Below are positions 22,454 to 31,739 of a stretch of DNA of 64,000 bases, piece after piece. The notes below the pieces were generated by a model. The model made no database searches. It worked only from the letters and a program-made list of their open reading frames with translations, and was not told where the DNA came from. This stretch comes from Pseudomonas putida (GTDB lineage Bacteria > Pseudomonadota > Gammaproteobacteria > Pseudomonadales > Pseudomonadaceae). Each line of letters starts with the position of its first letter. Within the stretch, counting starts at the first letter, position 1. A program made the translations under genes and the position numbers. The stretch spans positions 517,501-581,500 of the forward strand of contig CP047152.1 of assembly GCA_041879295.1 (NCBI GenBank), read 5' to 3'.

Positions 22454-22513
22454 CACGCCTCCTTTTAGCGGGCGTAGTGCGTCCGTTGGGAACAGCCTGG
22501 AGTCTGAAATCCA

Positions 22514-22825
22514 ATGCAAAATCAGCAAATCCGTATCAGGTTGAAGGCTTTCGACCATCGCCTGATCGACCAATCCACCCAGGAAATCGTGGAAACCGCG
22601 AAACGTACTGGTGCACAAGTGCGTGGTCCTATTCCACTGCCTACCCGCAAAGAGCGTTTCACCGTTCTGGTTTCCCCGCACGTCAACAAAGACGCGCGTG
22701 ACCAGTACGAGATTCGCACTCATAAGCGTGTTCTGGACATCGTCCAGCCAACGGATAAAACCGTTGACGCGCTGATGAAGCTTGATCTGGCGGCAGGTGT
22801 GGAAGTACAGATCAGCCTCGGCTAA
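22514..22825 (+). CDS. rpsJ: 30S ribosomal protein S10 / NusE
   Basis: S10 belongs to the 30S head and, as NusE, pairs with NusB in antitermination and with NusG to couple transcription and translation. The 103-residue protein starts [20 protein letters not shown] and has the long ribosome-inserted loop [20 protein letters not shown] (about 38-57). Length equals E. coli S10. It is the first gene of the S10 operon, 60 bases past the promoter -10. Confidence 0.97.
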
Positions 22826-22905
22826 GACTTCGGTCTAGTCGTGTAACGCTCTGAAATGGGCGGCCATAGCGGGTGAAAGCCCCGTACACTCATGAGGTTT
22901 ACAAC

Positions 22906-23541
22906 ATGACTATTGGTGTAATCGGTCGCAAATGCGGTATGACCCGCATTTTCACCGAAGAAGGTGTCTCCATTCCGGTCACGGTCATTGAGATCGAGCC
23001 GAATCGCGTCACCCAGTTCAAAACTGAAGAAACCGATGGCTACCGTGCAGTGCAAGTCACTGTCGGCGAGCGTCGTGCTTCGCGTGTGACTGCCGCTCAG
23101 GCAGGCCACTTCGCCAAGGCCAACGTTGCCGCTGGTCGCGGTGTTTGGGAGTTCCGTCTTGAAGAAGGCGATTTCCAGGCTGGCGATCTGATCAAAGCTG
23201 AACTCTTCACTGCAGGCCAGCTGGTTGACGTTACTGGTCAGTCCAAAGGTAAAGGCTTCGCCGGTACCATCAAGCGCTGGAACTTCCGTGGTCAGGACAA
23301 CACCCACGGTAACTCCGTGTCGCACCGTGTTCCTGGTTCCATCGGCCAGTGCCAGACTCCTGGTCGTGTGTTCAAGGGCAAGAAAATGTCCGGTCACATG
23401 GGCGCCGAGCGCGTGACTGTTCAGTCCCTGGAAGTAGTTCGCGTAGACGCTGAACGCAACCTGCTGCTGATCAAGGGTGCCGTACCTGGCGCTACTGGCG
23501 GCGACGTGGTTGTACGTCCAGCTGTCAAGGCTCGCGGTTAA
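22906..23541 (+). CDS. rplC: 50S ribosomal protein L3
   Basis: L3 is an early-assembly protein whose extended loop reaches the peptidyl transferase centre. The product is 211 residues from the ATG at 22906, starting [16 protein letters not shown]; a longer frame from 22873 lacks a ribosome site and is rejected. The loop region [20 protein letters not shown] (about 126-145) contains the Gln that PrmB-type methylases modify in L3. E. coli L3 has 209 residues. Confidence 0.96.
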
Positions 23542-23553
23542 GGGGAAACTGAC

Positions 23554-24156
23554 ATGCAACTTAATGTAAATGACGCTCAGGCGATCGAAGTTTCCGAACT
23601 GACTTTCGGTGGCGAATTCAACGAGACGCTGGTTCACCAAGCAGTCGTGGCCTACATGGCTGGCGGCCGTCAGGGCACCAAGCAGCAGAAGACCCGTTCC
23701 GACGTGGCTGGTGGCGGTAAGCGCCCATGGCGTCAGAAGGGTACTGGCCGTGCTCGTGCTGGTACCACTCGTGGTCCGATCTGGCGTGGCGGTGGTGTAA
23801 CCTTCGCAGCTCGCCCTCAAGATCACTCGCAAAAGCTCAACAAGAAGATGTATCGCGCAGCTCTGCGCTCCATCCTCGCTGAGCTGGTGCGTAGCGACCG
23901 TCTGGTCGTGGTTCAGGACTTCGCTGTTGAAGCACCGAAAACCAAAGATCTGCTGAACAAGCTGAACGGCATGGGTCTGAGCGATGTATTGATCGTTTCC
24001 GACGCTGTTGATCAGAACCTGTACCTGGCTGCTCGTAACCTGCCGCACGTCGATGTACGTGACGTACAAGGTTCCGACCCGGTCAGTCTGATCGCATACG
24101 AGAAAGTGTTGATCACTGTCTCGGCCGTGAAGAAATTCGAGGAGCTGCTGGGATGA
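23554..24156 (+). CDS. rplD: 50S ribosomal protein L4
   Basis: L4 lines the peptide exit tunnel and in E. coli represses the S10 operon. The 200-residue protein has the tunnel-loop segment [25 protein letters not shown] sequence around residues 52-72, where macrolide-resistance changes occur in other species; the KGTGRAR core looks wild type. Its stop overlaps rplW by four bases (ATGA). Confidence 0.97.
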
Positions 24157-24452
24157 ACCAGGAACGCGTATTCAAAGTCCTCCTTGGCCCGCACGTTTCC
24201 GAGAAGGCTACCGTTCTGGCTGAGAAAAAAGGCCAGTTCGTATTCAAGGTTGCTACTGATGCAACCAAGCTGGAAATCAAGAAAGCTGTCGAAGGCCTGT
24301 TCAACGTAAAAGTTGAAAACGTGTCGACTGTTAACGTTCTGGGTAAAACCAAGCGTACCGCACGTGGTCTGGGCAAGCGTAATGACTGGAAGAAGGCGAT
24401 CGTCTCCCTTCAGCCAGGCCAAGATCTCGATTTCAGCAGCAGTGCTGAGTAA
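24153..24452 (+). CDS. rplW: 50S ribosomal protein L23
   Basis: L23 sits at the tunnel exit and is the docking site for trigger factor and SRP. The 99-residue protein ([20 protein letters not shown]) has the extended hairpin [27 protein letters not shown] segment (about 60-85) that reaches the tunnel. E. coli L23 has 100 residues. Its start overlaps the end of rplD, and rplB begins 14 bases downstream. Confidence 0.96.
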
Positions 24453-24466
24453 GGAAGGGGTGCATC

Positions 24467-25291
24467 ATGGCAATCGTTAAATGCAAACCGACTTCCCCTG
24501 GCCGCCGTTTCGTGGTCAAGGTGGTCAACAAGGAGCTGCACAAAGGCGCTCCTCACGCACCGCTGATCGAGAAAAAATCGAAGTCTGGTGGTCGTAACAA
24601 CAATGGCCGCATTACCACTCGTCACGTTGGTGGTGGTCACAAGCAGCATTACCGTCTGGTCGACTTCCGTCGCAACGACAAAGATGGCATTCCAGCCACT
24701 GTCGAGCGTATCGAATACGATCCAAACCGTACTGCTCACATCGCCCTGCTGTGCTACGCAGACGGTGAGCGTCGCTACATCATCGCGCCTAAGGGCGTGA
24801 GCGCTGGCGACCAGCTGATCGCAGGTGCCCTGGCCCCAATCAAGGCCGGTAACTCCCTGCAGCTGCGCAACATTCCAGTAGGTAGCACCATTCACGGCAT
24901 CGAACTGAAGCCGGGTAAAGGTGCTCAGATCGCTCGTTCCGCTGGTGCTTCGGCTCAGCTGATCGCTCGCGAAGGTGTCTACGTGACCCTGCGTCTGCGC
25001 TCTGGTGAAATGCGTAAAGTCCTGGCTGAGTGCCGTGCGACCCTGGGCGAAGTCTCGAACTCCGAGCACAGCCTGCGTTCGCTGGGTAAAGCTGGTGCCA
25101 AACGCTGGCGCGGCGTTCGCCCAACCGTTCGTGGTGTTGCCATGAACCCGGTTGACCACCCACACGGTGGTGGTGAAGGTCGTACCTCCGGTGGTCGTCA
25201 TCCGGTATCGCCATGGGGCTTCCCAACCAAGGGTGCTAAAACCCGTGGTAATAAGCGTACCGACAACATGATCGTCCGTCGTCGCAAGTAA
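24467..25291 (+). CDS. rplB: 50S ribosomal protein L2
   Basis: L2 is among the most conserved ribosomal proteins and is needed for subunit joining and peptidyl transfer. The 274-residue protein contains the invariant [14 protein letters not shown] (about 226-239), with the His near 231 linked to activity. E. coli L2 has 273 residues. It follows rplW by 14 bases with a GGAAGGGG ribosome site. Confidence 0.97.
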
Positions 25292-25307
25292 CTAGAGGGA
25301 TACGACA

Positions 25308-25583
25308 GTGCCACGTTCTCTGAAAAAAGGTCCTTTTATCGATCTTCACCTGTTGAAGAAGGTCGAAGTGGCGGTGGAGAAGAACGATCGCAAGCCAGTT
25401 AAAACCTGGTCGCGCCGTTCGATGATCCTGCCACAAATGGTCGGTCTGACCATCGCGGTTCACAACGGTCGCCAGCATGTTCCAGTTCTCGTGAACGAAG
25501 ACATGGTCGGCCACAAACTGGGCGAGTTCGCCGGTACCCGCACCTATCGCGGGCACGTGGCTGACAAGAAAGCCAAGCGTTAA
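25308..25583 (+). CDS. rpsS: 30S ribosomal protein S19
   Basis: S19 pairs with S13 in the 30S head near the A-site tRNA. The 91-residue protein starts [20 protein letters not shown] from a GTG at 25308, preceded by AGAGGGATAC. The conserved [15 protein letters not shown] block (about 70-84) is present. It lies 16 bases after rplB and 11 before rplV. Confidence 0.96.
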
Positions 25584-25594
25584 GGGGTAAGGAA

Positions 25595-25927
25595 ATGGAA
25601 GTAGCCGCTAAGTTGTCGGGCGCTCGCATCTCCGCCCAGAAAGCCCGCTTGGTCGCCGACCAGATCCGCGGGAAGAAGGTGGGCGAAGCGCTCAACCTGT
25701 TGGCCTTCAGCAGCAAAAAAGCCGCTGAAATCATGAAGAAAGTCCTCGAGTCGGCCGTAGCCAACGCCGAACACAACGAAGGCGCAGACGTTGATGACCT
25801 GAAGGTCTCCACCGTCTTCGTCAACGAAGGGCGTTCGCTGAAGCGCATCATGCCACGTGCCAAAGGCCGTGCTGATCGCATCGTCAAGCGGTCTTGCCAT
25901 ATCACTGTCAAGGTTGCGGACAAGTAA
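25595..25927 (+). CDS. rplV: 50S ribosomal protein L22
   Basis: L22 lines the exit tunnel opposite L4 and its beta-hairpin affects macrolide access. The 110-residue product starts [20 protein letters not shown] and has the hairpin region [17 protein letters not shown] (about 84-100), which looks wild type. Length equals E. coli L22. A ribosome site AAGGGGTAAGG precedes the ATG. Confidence 0.97.
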
Positions 25928-25940
25928 CGGAGTCGATCAG

Positions 25941-26627
25941 ATGGGTCAGAAAGTACATCCCACTGGCATTCGCCTGGGAATCGTCAAGGAGCACACCTCC
26001 GTCTGGTACGCAGACGGTGCTACTTACGCAGATTACCTGTTGAAGGATCTGAAAACGCGTGAGTACCTCCAAGACAAACTAAAAAGCGCGTCCGTAAGCC
26101 GTATCGATATTCATCGTCCGGCTCAAACTGCACGCATCACCATCCACACCGCTCGTCCCGGTATCGTTATCGGTAAGAAAGGTGAAGATGTCGAGAAGCT
26201 GCGTCAGGACCTGACCAAGCAGATGGGTGTGCCTGTGCACATCAACATCGAAGAGATCCGCAAGCCGGAACTCGACGCTATGCTGGTTGCGCAGAGCGTA
26301 GCTCAGCAGCTGGAACGCCGTGTAATGTTCCGTCGCGCCATGAAGCGCGCGGTACAGAACGCCATGCGTATTGGTGCCAAGGGCATCAAGATCCAGGTGA
26401 GCGGTCGTCTCGGCGGTGCTGAGATTGCTCGTACCGAGTGGTATCGCGAAGGTCGTGTGCCTCTGCACACCCTGCGTGCCGATATCGACTACAACACCTA
26501 CGAAGCTCACACCACTTACGGTGTGATCGGTGTGAAGGTTTGGATCTTCAAAGGCGAAGTTATTGGTGGTCGCCAAGAAGAACTGAAACCACAAGCACCA
26601 GCGCCTCGTAAAAAAGCTGCTAAGTAA
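25941..26627 (+). CDS. rpsC: 30S ribosomal protein S3
   Basis: S3 forms part of the mRNA entry channel and its helicase activity. The product is 228 residues from the ATG at 25941 ([18 protein letters not shown]); a longer frame back to 25857 overlaps rplV and is rejected. It has an N-terminal KH domain with the [10 protein letters not shown] motif (about 78-87) and a basic C-terminal tail ending in RKKAAK. E. coli S3 has 233 residues. Confidence 0.96.
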   Translation: MGQKVHPTGIRLGIVKEHTSVWYADGATYADYLLKDLKTREYLQDKLKSASVSRIDIHRPAQTARITIHTARPGIVIGKKGEDVEKLRQDLTKQMGVPVHINIEEIRKPELDAMLVAQSVAQQLERRVMFRRAMKRAVQNAMRIGAKGIKIQVSGRLGGAEIARTEWYREGRVPLHTLRADIDYNTYEAHTTYGVIGVKVWIFKGEVIGGRQEELKPQAPAPRKKAAK

Positions 26628-26639
26628 GGGGTACGCCAA

Positions 26640-27053
26640 ATGTTGCAACCAAAGCGTACAAAATTCCGCAAGCAGATGACTGGCCACAACCGTGGTCTGG
26701 CACTGCGCGGTAGCAAAGTCAGCTTCGGCGAATTCGCCCTGAAAGCTGTTGCTCGCGGTCGCCTCACCGCTCGCCAGATCGAGTCCGCACGTCGTGCGCT
26801 GACCCGTCACGTTAAGCGTGGCGGTAAGATCTGGATCCGTGTGTTCCCGGACAAGCCGATCTCCAAGAAACCTCTCGAGGTTCGTATGGGTAAAGGTAAG
26901 GGTTCCGTGGAGTACTGGGTTGCCCAGATTCAGCCAGGCAAAGTCCTGTACGAGATCGAGGGTGTTTCTGAAGAGCTGGCGCGCGAAGCTTTCGCCCTGG
27001 CTGCTGCAAAGCTGCCTCTCGCCACCTCCTTTGTTAAGCGGACGGTGATGTGA
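26640..27053 (+). CDS. rplP: 50S ribosomal protein L16
   Basis: L16 contacts the A-site tRNA elbow and is among the last proteins to join the 50S. The 137-residue product starts [20 protein letters not shown] and has the [13 protein letters not shown] segment (about 82-94) near the Arg hydroxylated in E. coli. Its TGA overlaps the rpmC start (ATGTGATG), indicating coupled translation. Confidence 0.97.
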
Positions 27054-27244
27054 TGAAAGCGAATGAACTTCGTGAAAAATCGGCACAGCAACTGAACGAG
27101 CAACTGCTCGGCTTGCTGCGCGACCAGTTCAATCTGCGTATGCAGAAAGCAACTGGCCAGTTGGGGCAGTCGCACCTGCTCTCGCAAGTTAAGCGTGACA
27201 TCGCTCGCGTGAAAACTGTGCTCAACCAGCAGGCAGGTAAGTGA
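27053..27244 (+). CDS. rpmC: 50S ribosomal protein L29
   Basis: L29 lies beside L23 at the tunnel exit. It is a 63-residue two-helix protein starting [20 protein letters not shown], the same length as E. coli L29. I take the ATG at 27053; a GTG one codon upstream is possible but lies further into rplP. rpsQ begins two bases after its stop. Confidence 0.95.
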
Positions 27245-27246
27245 TC

Positions 27247-27513
27247 ATGGCTGAAGCTGAAAAAACCGTCCGTACGCTGACTGGCCGTGTCGTCAGCGAC
27301 AAAATGGACAAGACCATCACCGTTCTGATCGAGCGTCGCGTAAAGCACCCGATCTACGGTAAATACGTTAAGCGTTCGACTAAGCTGCACGCGCACGACG
27401 AAGCCAACCAGTGCAAGATCGGCGACAAGGTTTCCATCCGTGAAACCCGTCCGCTGGCCAAGACCAAGTCCTGGGCACTGGTTGAAGTCCTCGAACGCGC
27501 TGTTGAAGTCTAA
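27247..27513 (+). CDS. rpsQ: 30S ribosomal protein S17
   Basis: S17 is a primary 16S rRNA binder of the OB fold. The product is 88 residues from the ATG at 27247 ([20 protein letters not shown]), close to the 84 of E. coli. The core [20 protein letters not shown] (about 15-34) is fully typical. A GTG six bases upstream is also open but would crowd the rpmC stop. Confidence 0.95.
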   Translation: MAEAEKTVRTLTGRVVSDKMDKTITVLIERRVKHPIYGKYVKRSTKLHAHDEANQCKIGDKVSIRETRPLAKTKSWALVEVLERAVEV

Positions 27514-27536
27514 GGGCTAGGGGTCGGAGAAATTTT

Positions 27537-27905
27537 ATGATTCAGACTCAATCCATGCTCGATGTGGCCGATAACAGCGGCGCTCGTCGCGTCATGTGCA
27601 TCAAGGTACTCGGCGGTTCGCACCGCCGTTACGCCGGCATCGGTGACATCATCAAGGTTACCGTCAAGGAAGCAATTCCGCGCGGTAAGGTCAAAAAAGG
27701 CCAAGTGATGACCGCTGTTGTCGTACGTACCCGTCACGGTGTTCGTCGCGCTGACGGTTCCATCATTCGTTTCGACGGCAACGCTGCTGTTCTGCTGAAC
27801 AACAAGCAAGAGCCGATCGGCACTCGCATCTTCGGGCCAGTGACCCGTGAGCTTCGTACTGAGAAGTTCATGAAGATCGTCTCGCTCGCCCCTGAAGTGC
27901 TGTAA
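27537..27905 (+). CDS. rplN: 50S ribosomal protein L14
   Basis: L14 sits at the subunit interface, where it binds the silencing factor RsfS. The 122-residue product starts [20 protein letters not shown] and has the five-strand barrel and the C-terminal loop ending [13 protein letters not shown]. coli L14 has 123. It is the first gene of the classic spc operon but sits just 23 bases after rpsQ with no terminator between, so S10 and spc are continuous here. Confidence 0.97.
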
Positions 27906-27916
27906 GGAGATCCGAC

Positions 27917-28231
27917 ATGCAAAAGATTCGTCGTGACGACGAGATCATCGTGATCGCCGGCAAAGACAAAGGTAAGCGCGGTAAGGTGCTGAAGGTTCTG
28001 GCTGATGACCGTCTGGTTATCGGTGGCGTGAACCTGGTCAAGCGTCATACCAAGCCTAACCCGATGGCGGGCGTACAGGGCGGTATCGTCGAGAAAGAAG
28101 CGCCTCTGCACGCTTCCAACGTTGCCATCTTCAACGGTGAAACCAACAAGGCTGACCGCGTTGGTTTCAAAGTAGAAGACGGTAAAAAAATTCGTGTCTT
28201 CAAGTCGACCCAAAAAGCGGTTGATGCTTGA
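27917..28231 (+). CDS. rplX: 50S ribosomal protein L24
   Basis: L24 is an assembly initiator at the 5' end of 23S rRNA. The 104-residue product contains the KOW motif [20 protein letters not shown] (about 7-26). Length equals E. coli L24. It lies between rplN (11 bases) and rplE (20 bases), and the ATG follows AAGGAGATCCGAC. Confidence 0.97.
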
Positions 28232-28251
28232 ACACTGCTAGGTAGAAGACC

Positions 28252-28791
28252 ATGGCACGACTGAAAGAGATTTACCGGAACGAAATCGCTCCTAAGCTTA
28301 AGGAAGAACTTAAGCTGTCGAACGTGATGGAAGTTCCGCGCGTTACCAAGATCACCCTGAACATGGGTCTGGGCGAAGCGATCGGCGACAAGAAAGTCAT
28401 CGAGCACGCTGTTGCCGACCTGGAAAAGATCACCGGTCAAAAGCCGGTCGTGACTTTCGCTCGCAAATCCATCGCTGGCTTCAAAGTCCGCGAAGGCTGG
28501 CCGATCGGCGTCAAGGTGACCCTGCGTAGCGACAAGATGTACGAATTCCTGGACCGCCTGCTGGCGATCTCCCTGCCTCGGGTTCGCGACTTCCGCGGCC
28601 TGAATGCCAAGTCCTTCGATGGTCGTGGCAACTACAGCATGGGCGTGAAAGAGCAGATCATCTTCCCGGAAATCGACTACGACAAGATCGATGCTCTGCG
28701 CGGTTTGGACATCACCCTGACCACCACTGCTCGTTCGGACGACGAAGGCCGCGCTCTGCTGCGTGCTTTCAAGTTCCCGTTCCGCAACTGA
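28252..28791 (+). CDS. rplE: 50S ribosomal protein L5
   Basis: L5 binds 5S rRNA and touches the P-site tRNA, forming a bridge with S13. The 179-residue product starts [20 protein letters not shown] and holds the 5S-binding [16 protein letters not shown] (about 28-43). Length equals E. coli L5. In E. coli S8 represses the spc operon by binding near the rplE start. Confidence 0.97.
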   Translation: MARLKEIYRNEIAPKLKEELKLSNVMEVPRVTKITLNMGLGEAIGDKKVIEHAVADLEKITGQKPVVTFARKSIAGFKVREGWPIGVKVTLRSDKMYEFLDRLLAISLPRVRDFRGLNAKSFDGRGNYSMGVKEQIIFPEIDYDKIDALRGLDITLTTTARSDDEGRALLRAFKFPFRN

Positions 28792-28804
28792 TTGGAGTAG
28801 GAAA

Positions 28805-29110
28805 ATGGCCAAGAAGAGCATGAAAAACCGCGAGCTGAAGCGTCAGCTCACGGTAGCAAAGTTCGCTAAGAAGCGTGCTGAGCTGAAAGCGACCATCGTC
28901 AACCTGAACGCCTCTCCAGAAGAGCGTTTCGCTGCCGTTGTCGCTCTGCAGAAGCAGCCACGCGACGCTAGCGCCTCGCGCCTGCGCAACCGTTGCCGCC
29001 TGACCGGTCGTCCTCACGGTGTATACCGTAAGTTCGGCCTGGGCCGTAACATGCTGCGTCAAGCTGCAATGCGCGGTGACGTACCAGGTCTGGTCAAGGC
29101 CTCCTGGTAA
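28805..29110 (+). CDS. rpsN: 30S ribosomal protein S14 (zinc-free type)
   Basis: S14 belongs to the 30S head beside S10 and S3. The product is 101 residues from the ATG at 28805 ([20 protein letters not shown]). It is the long form without the CxxC zinc site, usual in proteobacteria, ending [18 protein letters not shown] ([13 protein letters not shown]). A longer frame from 28763 lies inside rplE and is rejected. A terminator-like hairpin and a promoter follow before rpsH. Confidence 0.95.
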   Translation: MAKKSMKNRELKRQLTVAKFAKKRAELKATIVNLNASPEERFAAVVALQKQPRDASASRLRNRCRLTGRPHGVYRKFGLGRNMLRQAAMRGDVPGLVKASW

Positions 29111-29173
29111 TCGCTGCAGGCAAGGCACGGGTGGAAGGGGAGTAATCTTCCGACCGCCGGTGACCTTGCCAAC

Positions 29174-29205
29174 AAACAAGCCCCTATATGGGGCTTGTTT
29201 CGTTT
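29174..29205 (+). terminator. Terminator-like hairpin between rpsN and rpsH
   Basis: AAACAAGCCCC TATAT GGGGCTTGTTT (about 29175-29201) is an 11-bp perfect stem whose right arm ends in the T-rich run TTGTTTCGTTT. It interrupts the spc operon in a 208-base gap. Because a promoter follows at once, the genes from rpsH onward need not depend on read-through. Confidence 0.82.
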
Positions 29206-29223
29206 CTGCCTTGTGTCTAGAAT
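29195..29223 (+). promoter_or_regulatory. Candidate sigma-70 promoter for rpsH onward
   Basis: TTGTTT (29195-29200), part of the terminator right arm, and TAGAAT (29218-29223) are 17 bases apart. rpsH starts about 95 bases downstream. The -10 matches those of the S10 and tRNA-tuf promoters in this window. Confidence 0.68.
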
Positions 29224-29318
29224 GACCGGCTCACCTGAGCCTGGGTTTTTGCCCAAACCGTTCGGGTGGTTGTCATAGCCGCAAGGCTAATAATTCTTGT
29301 ATCAGGAGCATCTAGCCC

Positions 29319-29711
29319 ATGAGTATGCAGGACCCGTTAGCGGACATGCTAACTCGCATCCGTAATGCCCAGATGGCTGAAAAGTCCGTCGTAAGCATGC
29401 CTTCCTCTACCCTGAAGGTCGCGGTTGCCAAAGTTCTGAAGGACGAAGGTTACATCGCTGGCTACCAGGTAACTGGTGAGGCCAAGCCTTCCCTGTCGAT
29501 CGAACTGAAGTACTTCGAAGGCCGTCCGGTCATCGAGGAACTGAAGCGCTCCAGCCGTCCAGGCCTGCGCCAGTACAAGGCCGTCACCGATCTGCCGAAA
29601 GTACGTGGCGGTCTGGGCGTGTCTATCGTCTCCACCAACAAAGGTGTGATGACTGATCGCGCTGCGCGCGCTGCCGGTGTCGGCGGCGAAGTTCTGTGCA
29701 CAGTGTTCTAA
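29319..29711 (+). CDS. rpsH: 30S ribosomal protein S8
   Basis: S8 binds the central domain of 16S rRNA and in E. coli is the spc operon repressor. The 130-residue product starts [20 protein letters not shown] and has the C-terminal [20 protein letters not shown] (about 105-124). Length equals E. coli S8. It starts a new transcription segment after the hairpin at 29174, so in this genome S8 is not simply downstream of rpsN on one message. Confidence 0.97.
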   Translation: MSMQDPLADMLTRIRNAQMAEKSVVSMPSSTLKVAVAKVLKDEGYIAGYQVTGEAKPSLSIELKYFEGRPVIEELKRSSRPGLRQYKAVTDLPKVRGGLGVSIVSTNKGVMTDRAARAAGVGGEVLCTVF

Positions 29712-29723
29712 GGGGGGATAGAC

Positions 29724-30257
29724 ATGTCTCGCGTCGCTAAGAACCCCGTTAAGCTGCCATCCGGTGTCGAAGTCAAATTCGCCGGTCAGCAGCTTTCGGT
29801 GAAGGGTGCCAAAGGTACTCTCGAACTGAACGTTCACTCGTCTGTTGAAGTTACCGAAGAGTCTGGTGAGCTGCGTTTCGTCGCTCGCAATGGTGACCAG
29901 CAAGCTCGTGCCATGGCCGGTACCACCCGCGCTCTGGTCAACAACATGGTCCAAGGCGTAAGCCAAGGCTTCGAGCGCAAGCTCCAGCTGGTCGGTGTTG
30001 GTTACAAGGCACAGGCTAAAGGCACCGTCCTGAACCTGGCCCTGGGCTTCTCTCACCCAGTGGACTACGAACTGCCAGCCGGTATCACCGCTGAAACGCC
30101 TAGCCAGACCGACATCCTGATCAAGGGTATCGACAAGCAGCTGGTAGGTCAGGTGGCCGCTGAAATCCGCGACTTCCGTCCGCCAGAGCCTTACAAAGGT
30201 AAAGGTGTGCGTTACGCGGACGAAGTAGTCCGTCGTAAAGAAGCCAAGAAGAAGTAG
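29724..30257 (+). CDS. rplF: 50S ribosomal protein L6
   Basis: L6 lies near the sarcin-ricin loop, where changes give gentamicin resistance in E. coli. The 177-residue product starts [20 protein letters not shown] and has the two repeated L6 domains and the conserved [16 protein letters not shown] (about 153-168). Length equals E. coli L6. It is 12 bases after rpsH and 10 before rplR. Confidence 0.97.
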   Translation: MSRVAKNPVKLPSGVEVKFAGQQLSVKGAKGTLELNVHSSVEVTEESGELRFVARNGDQQARAMAGTTRALVNNMVQGVSQGFERKLQLVGVGYKAQAKGTVLNLALGFSHPVDYELPAGITAETPSQTDILIKGIDKQLVGQVAAEIRDFRPPEPYKGKGVRYADEVVRRKEAKKK

Positions 30258-30267
30258 GGCCTAGTAA

Positions 30268-30618
30268 ATGACCGACAAAAAAGTTATTCGACTGCGTCGC
30301 GCTCGCAAAGCACGTCTCAAGATGCACGAACTCGAAGTCGTGCGCCTGTGCGTGTTCCGCTCCTCGCAGCACATCTACGCCCAGGTCATTTCGGCCGACG
30401 GCAGCAAGGTTCTGGCAAGCGCCTCGACCTTGGACAAAGACCTGCGTGATGGCGCCACTGGCAACATCGACGCGGCCACTAAGGTTGGCAAGCTGGTAGC
30501 TGAGCGTGCGAAAGCCGCCGGTGTATCTCAAGTTGCCTTTGACCGTTCCGGCTTCAAGTACCATGGCCGCGTCAAAGCGCTGGCTGATGCTGCTCGTGAA
30601 GGCGGGCTGGAGTTCTAA
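30268..30618 (+). CDS. rplR: 50S ribosomal protein L18
   Basis: L18 binds 5S rRNA and with L5 brings it into the 50S central protuberance. The 116-residue product starts [20 protein letters not shown] with the basic N-terminal tail, and ends in the conserved [20 protein letters not shown]. coli L18 has 117 residues. rpsE begins three bases after its stop. Confidence 0.97.
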
Positions 30619-30621
30619 GTT

Positions 30622-31122
30622 ATGGCAAATAACGATCAAAAGCGCGACGAAGGCTACATCGAGAAGCTGGTTCAAGTTAACCGCGTTGCCAAAACCGTAA
30701 AAGGCGGCCGTATCTTCACCTTCACCGCGCTGACCGTGGTGGGTGATGGTAAAGGTCGTGTTGGCTTCGGCCGTGGCAAGTCGCGCGAAGTACCAGCCGC
30801 GATCCAGAAAGCCATGGAAGCTGCTCGCCGCAACATGATTCAGGTTGACCTGAAGGGCACCACCCTGCAGTACGCCACCAAGGCTGCCCACGGCGCCTCG
30901 AAGGTTTACATGCAGCCTGCCTCGGAAGGTACCGGTATCATCGCCGGTGGCGCAATGCGTGCTGTCCTGGAAGTTGCTGGTGTTCAGAACGTTCTGGCCA
31001 AGTGCTACGGTTCGACCAACCCAGTGAACGTGGTTTACGCCACCTTCAAGGGTCTGAAAGCCATGCAATCTCCTGAATCCATTGCCGCCAAGCGTGGCAA
31101 GAGCGTCGAGGAGATCTTCTGA
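30622..31122 (+). CDS. rpsE: 30S ribosomal protein S5
   Basis: S5 shapes the mRNA entry tunnel and affects accuracy. The 166-residue product starts [20 protein letters not shown] and contains the [20 protein letters not shown] loop (about 20-39), where spectinomycin-resistance changes occur in other species; it looks wild type. E. coli S5 has 167 residues. rpmD begins two bases after its stop. Confidence 0.97.
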   Translation: MANNDQKRDEGYIEKLVQVNRVAKTVKGGRIFTFTALTVVGDGKGRVGFGRGKSREVPAAIQKAMEAARRNMIQVDLKGTTLQYATKAAHGASKVYMQPASEGTGIIAGGAMRAVLEVAGVQNVLAKCYGSTNPVNVVYATFKGLKAMQSPESIAAKRGKSVEEIF

Positions 31123-31124
31123 TC

Positions 31125-31301
31125 ATGGCAACCGTAAAAGTAACGCTGATCAAGAGCGTCTCGGGCCGTCTGCCTAACCACAAGCTGTGTGTTAAAGGCC
31201 TGGGTCTGCGTCGCATCGGTCACACTGTAGAAGTCCAGGATACTCCCGAGAATCGCGGGATGATCAACAAGGCTTACTACATGCTGAAGGTCGAGGGCTA
31301 A
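31125..31301 (+). CDS. rpmD: 50S ribosomal protein L30
   Basis: L30 is a small 23S-binding protein. This 58-residue frame, [20 protein letters not shown] to YYMLKVEG, has the L30 signature [13 protein letters not shown] (about 26-38). E. coli L30 has 59 residues. The ATG at 31125 lies two bases after rpsE and the stop three bases before rplO, as in the standard spc order. Confidence 0.95.
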   Translation: MATVKVTLIKSVSGRLPNHKLCVKGLGLRRIGHTVEVQDTPENRGMINKAYYMLKVEG

Positions 31302-31304
31302 TCG

Positions 31305-31739
31305 ATGAAACTCAATGATCTGAGTCCAGCGCCGGGTTCCCGTCGCGAGAAGCATCGTCCAGGTCGTGGTATCGGTAGCGGTCTGGGTAAGACCGGCGGC
31401 CGTGGCCACAAAGGTCAGACTTCCCGTTCGGGTGGTTCGATCGCTCCTGGCTTCGAAGGCGGTCAACAGCCGCTGCACCGTCGCCTGCCGAAGTTCGGCT
31501 TCGTTTCCCTGAAAGCCATGGACCGCGCTGAAGTGCGTCTGTCCGAGCTGGCCAAAGTGGAAGGCGACGTGATCTCCGTGCAATCCCTGAAGGATGCCAA
31601 CGTGATCAACCAGCACATTCAGCGTGTGAAAATCATGCTGTCTGGCGAAGTTACTCGCGCAGTCACCATCAAGGGTATCGCAGCCACCAAGGGTGCGCGT
31701 GCGGCTATCGAAGCAGCTGGCGGCAAATTCGAGGAATAA
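31305..31739 (+). CDS. rplO: 50S ribosomal protein L15
   Basis: L15 is a late-assembly 23S binder. The 144-residue product starts [20 protein letters not shown], followed by the glycine- and basic-rich tail [20 protein letters not shown] (about 20-39) that threads into rRNA. Length equals E. coli L15. Its stop abuts the secY start with no gap. Confidence 0.97.
   Translation: MKLNDLSPAPGSRREKHRPGRGIGSGLGKTGGRGHKGQTSRSGGSIAPGFEGGQQPLHRRLPKFGFVSLKAMDRAEVRLSELAKVEGDVISVQSLKDANVINQHIQRVKIMLSGEVTRAVTIKGIAATKGARAAIEAAGGKFEE

Noticed and set aside
22454..22513. E. coli-type S10 leader bound by L4
   Set aside because: The leader is only about 50-60 bases and shows no comparable set of hairpins.
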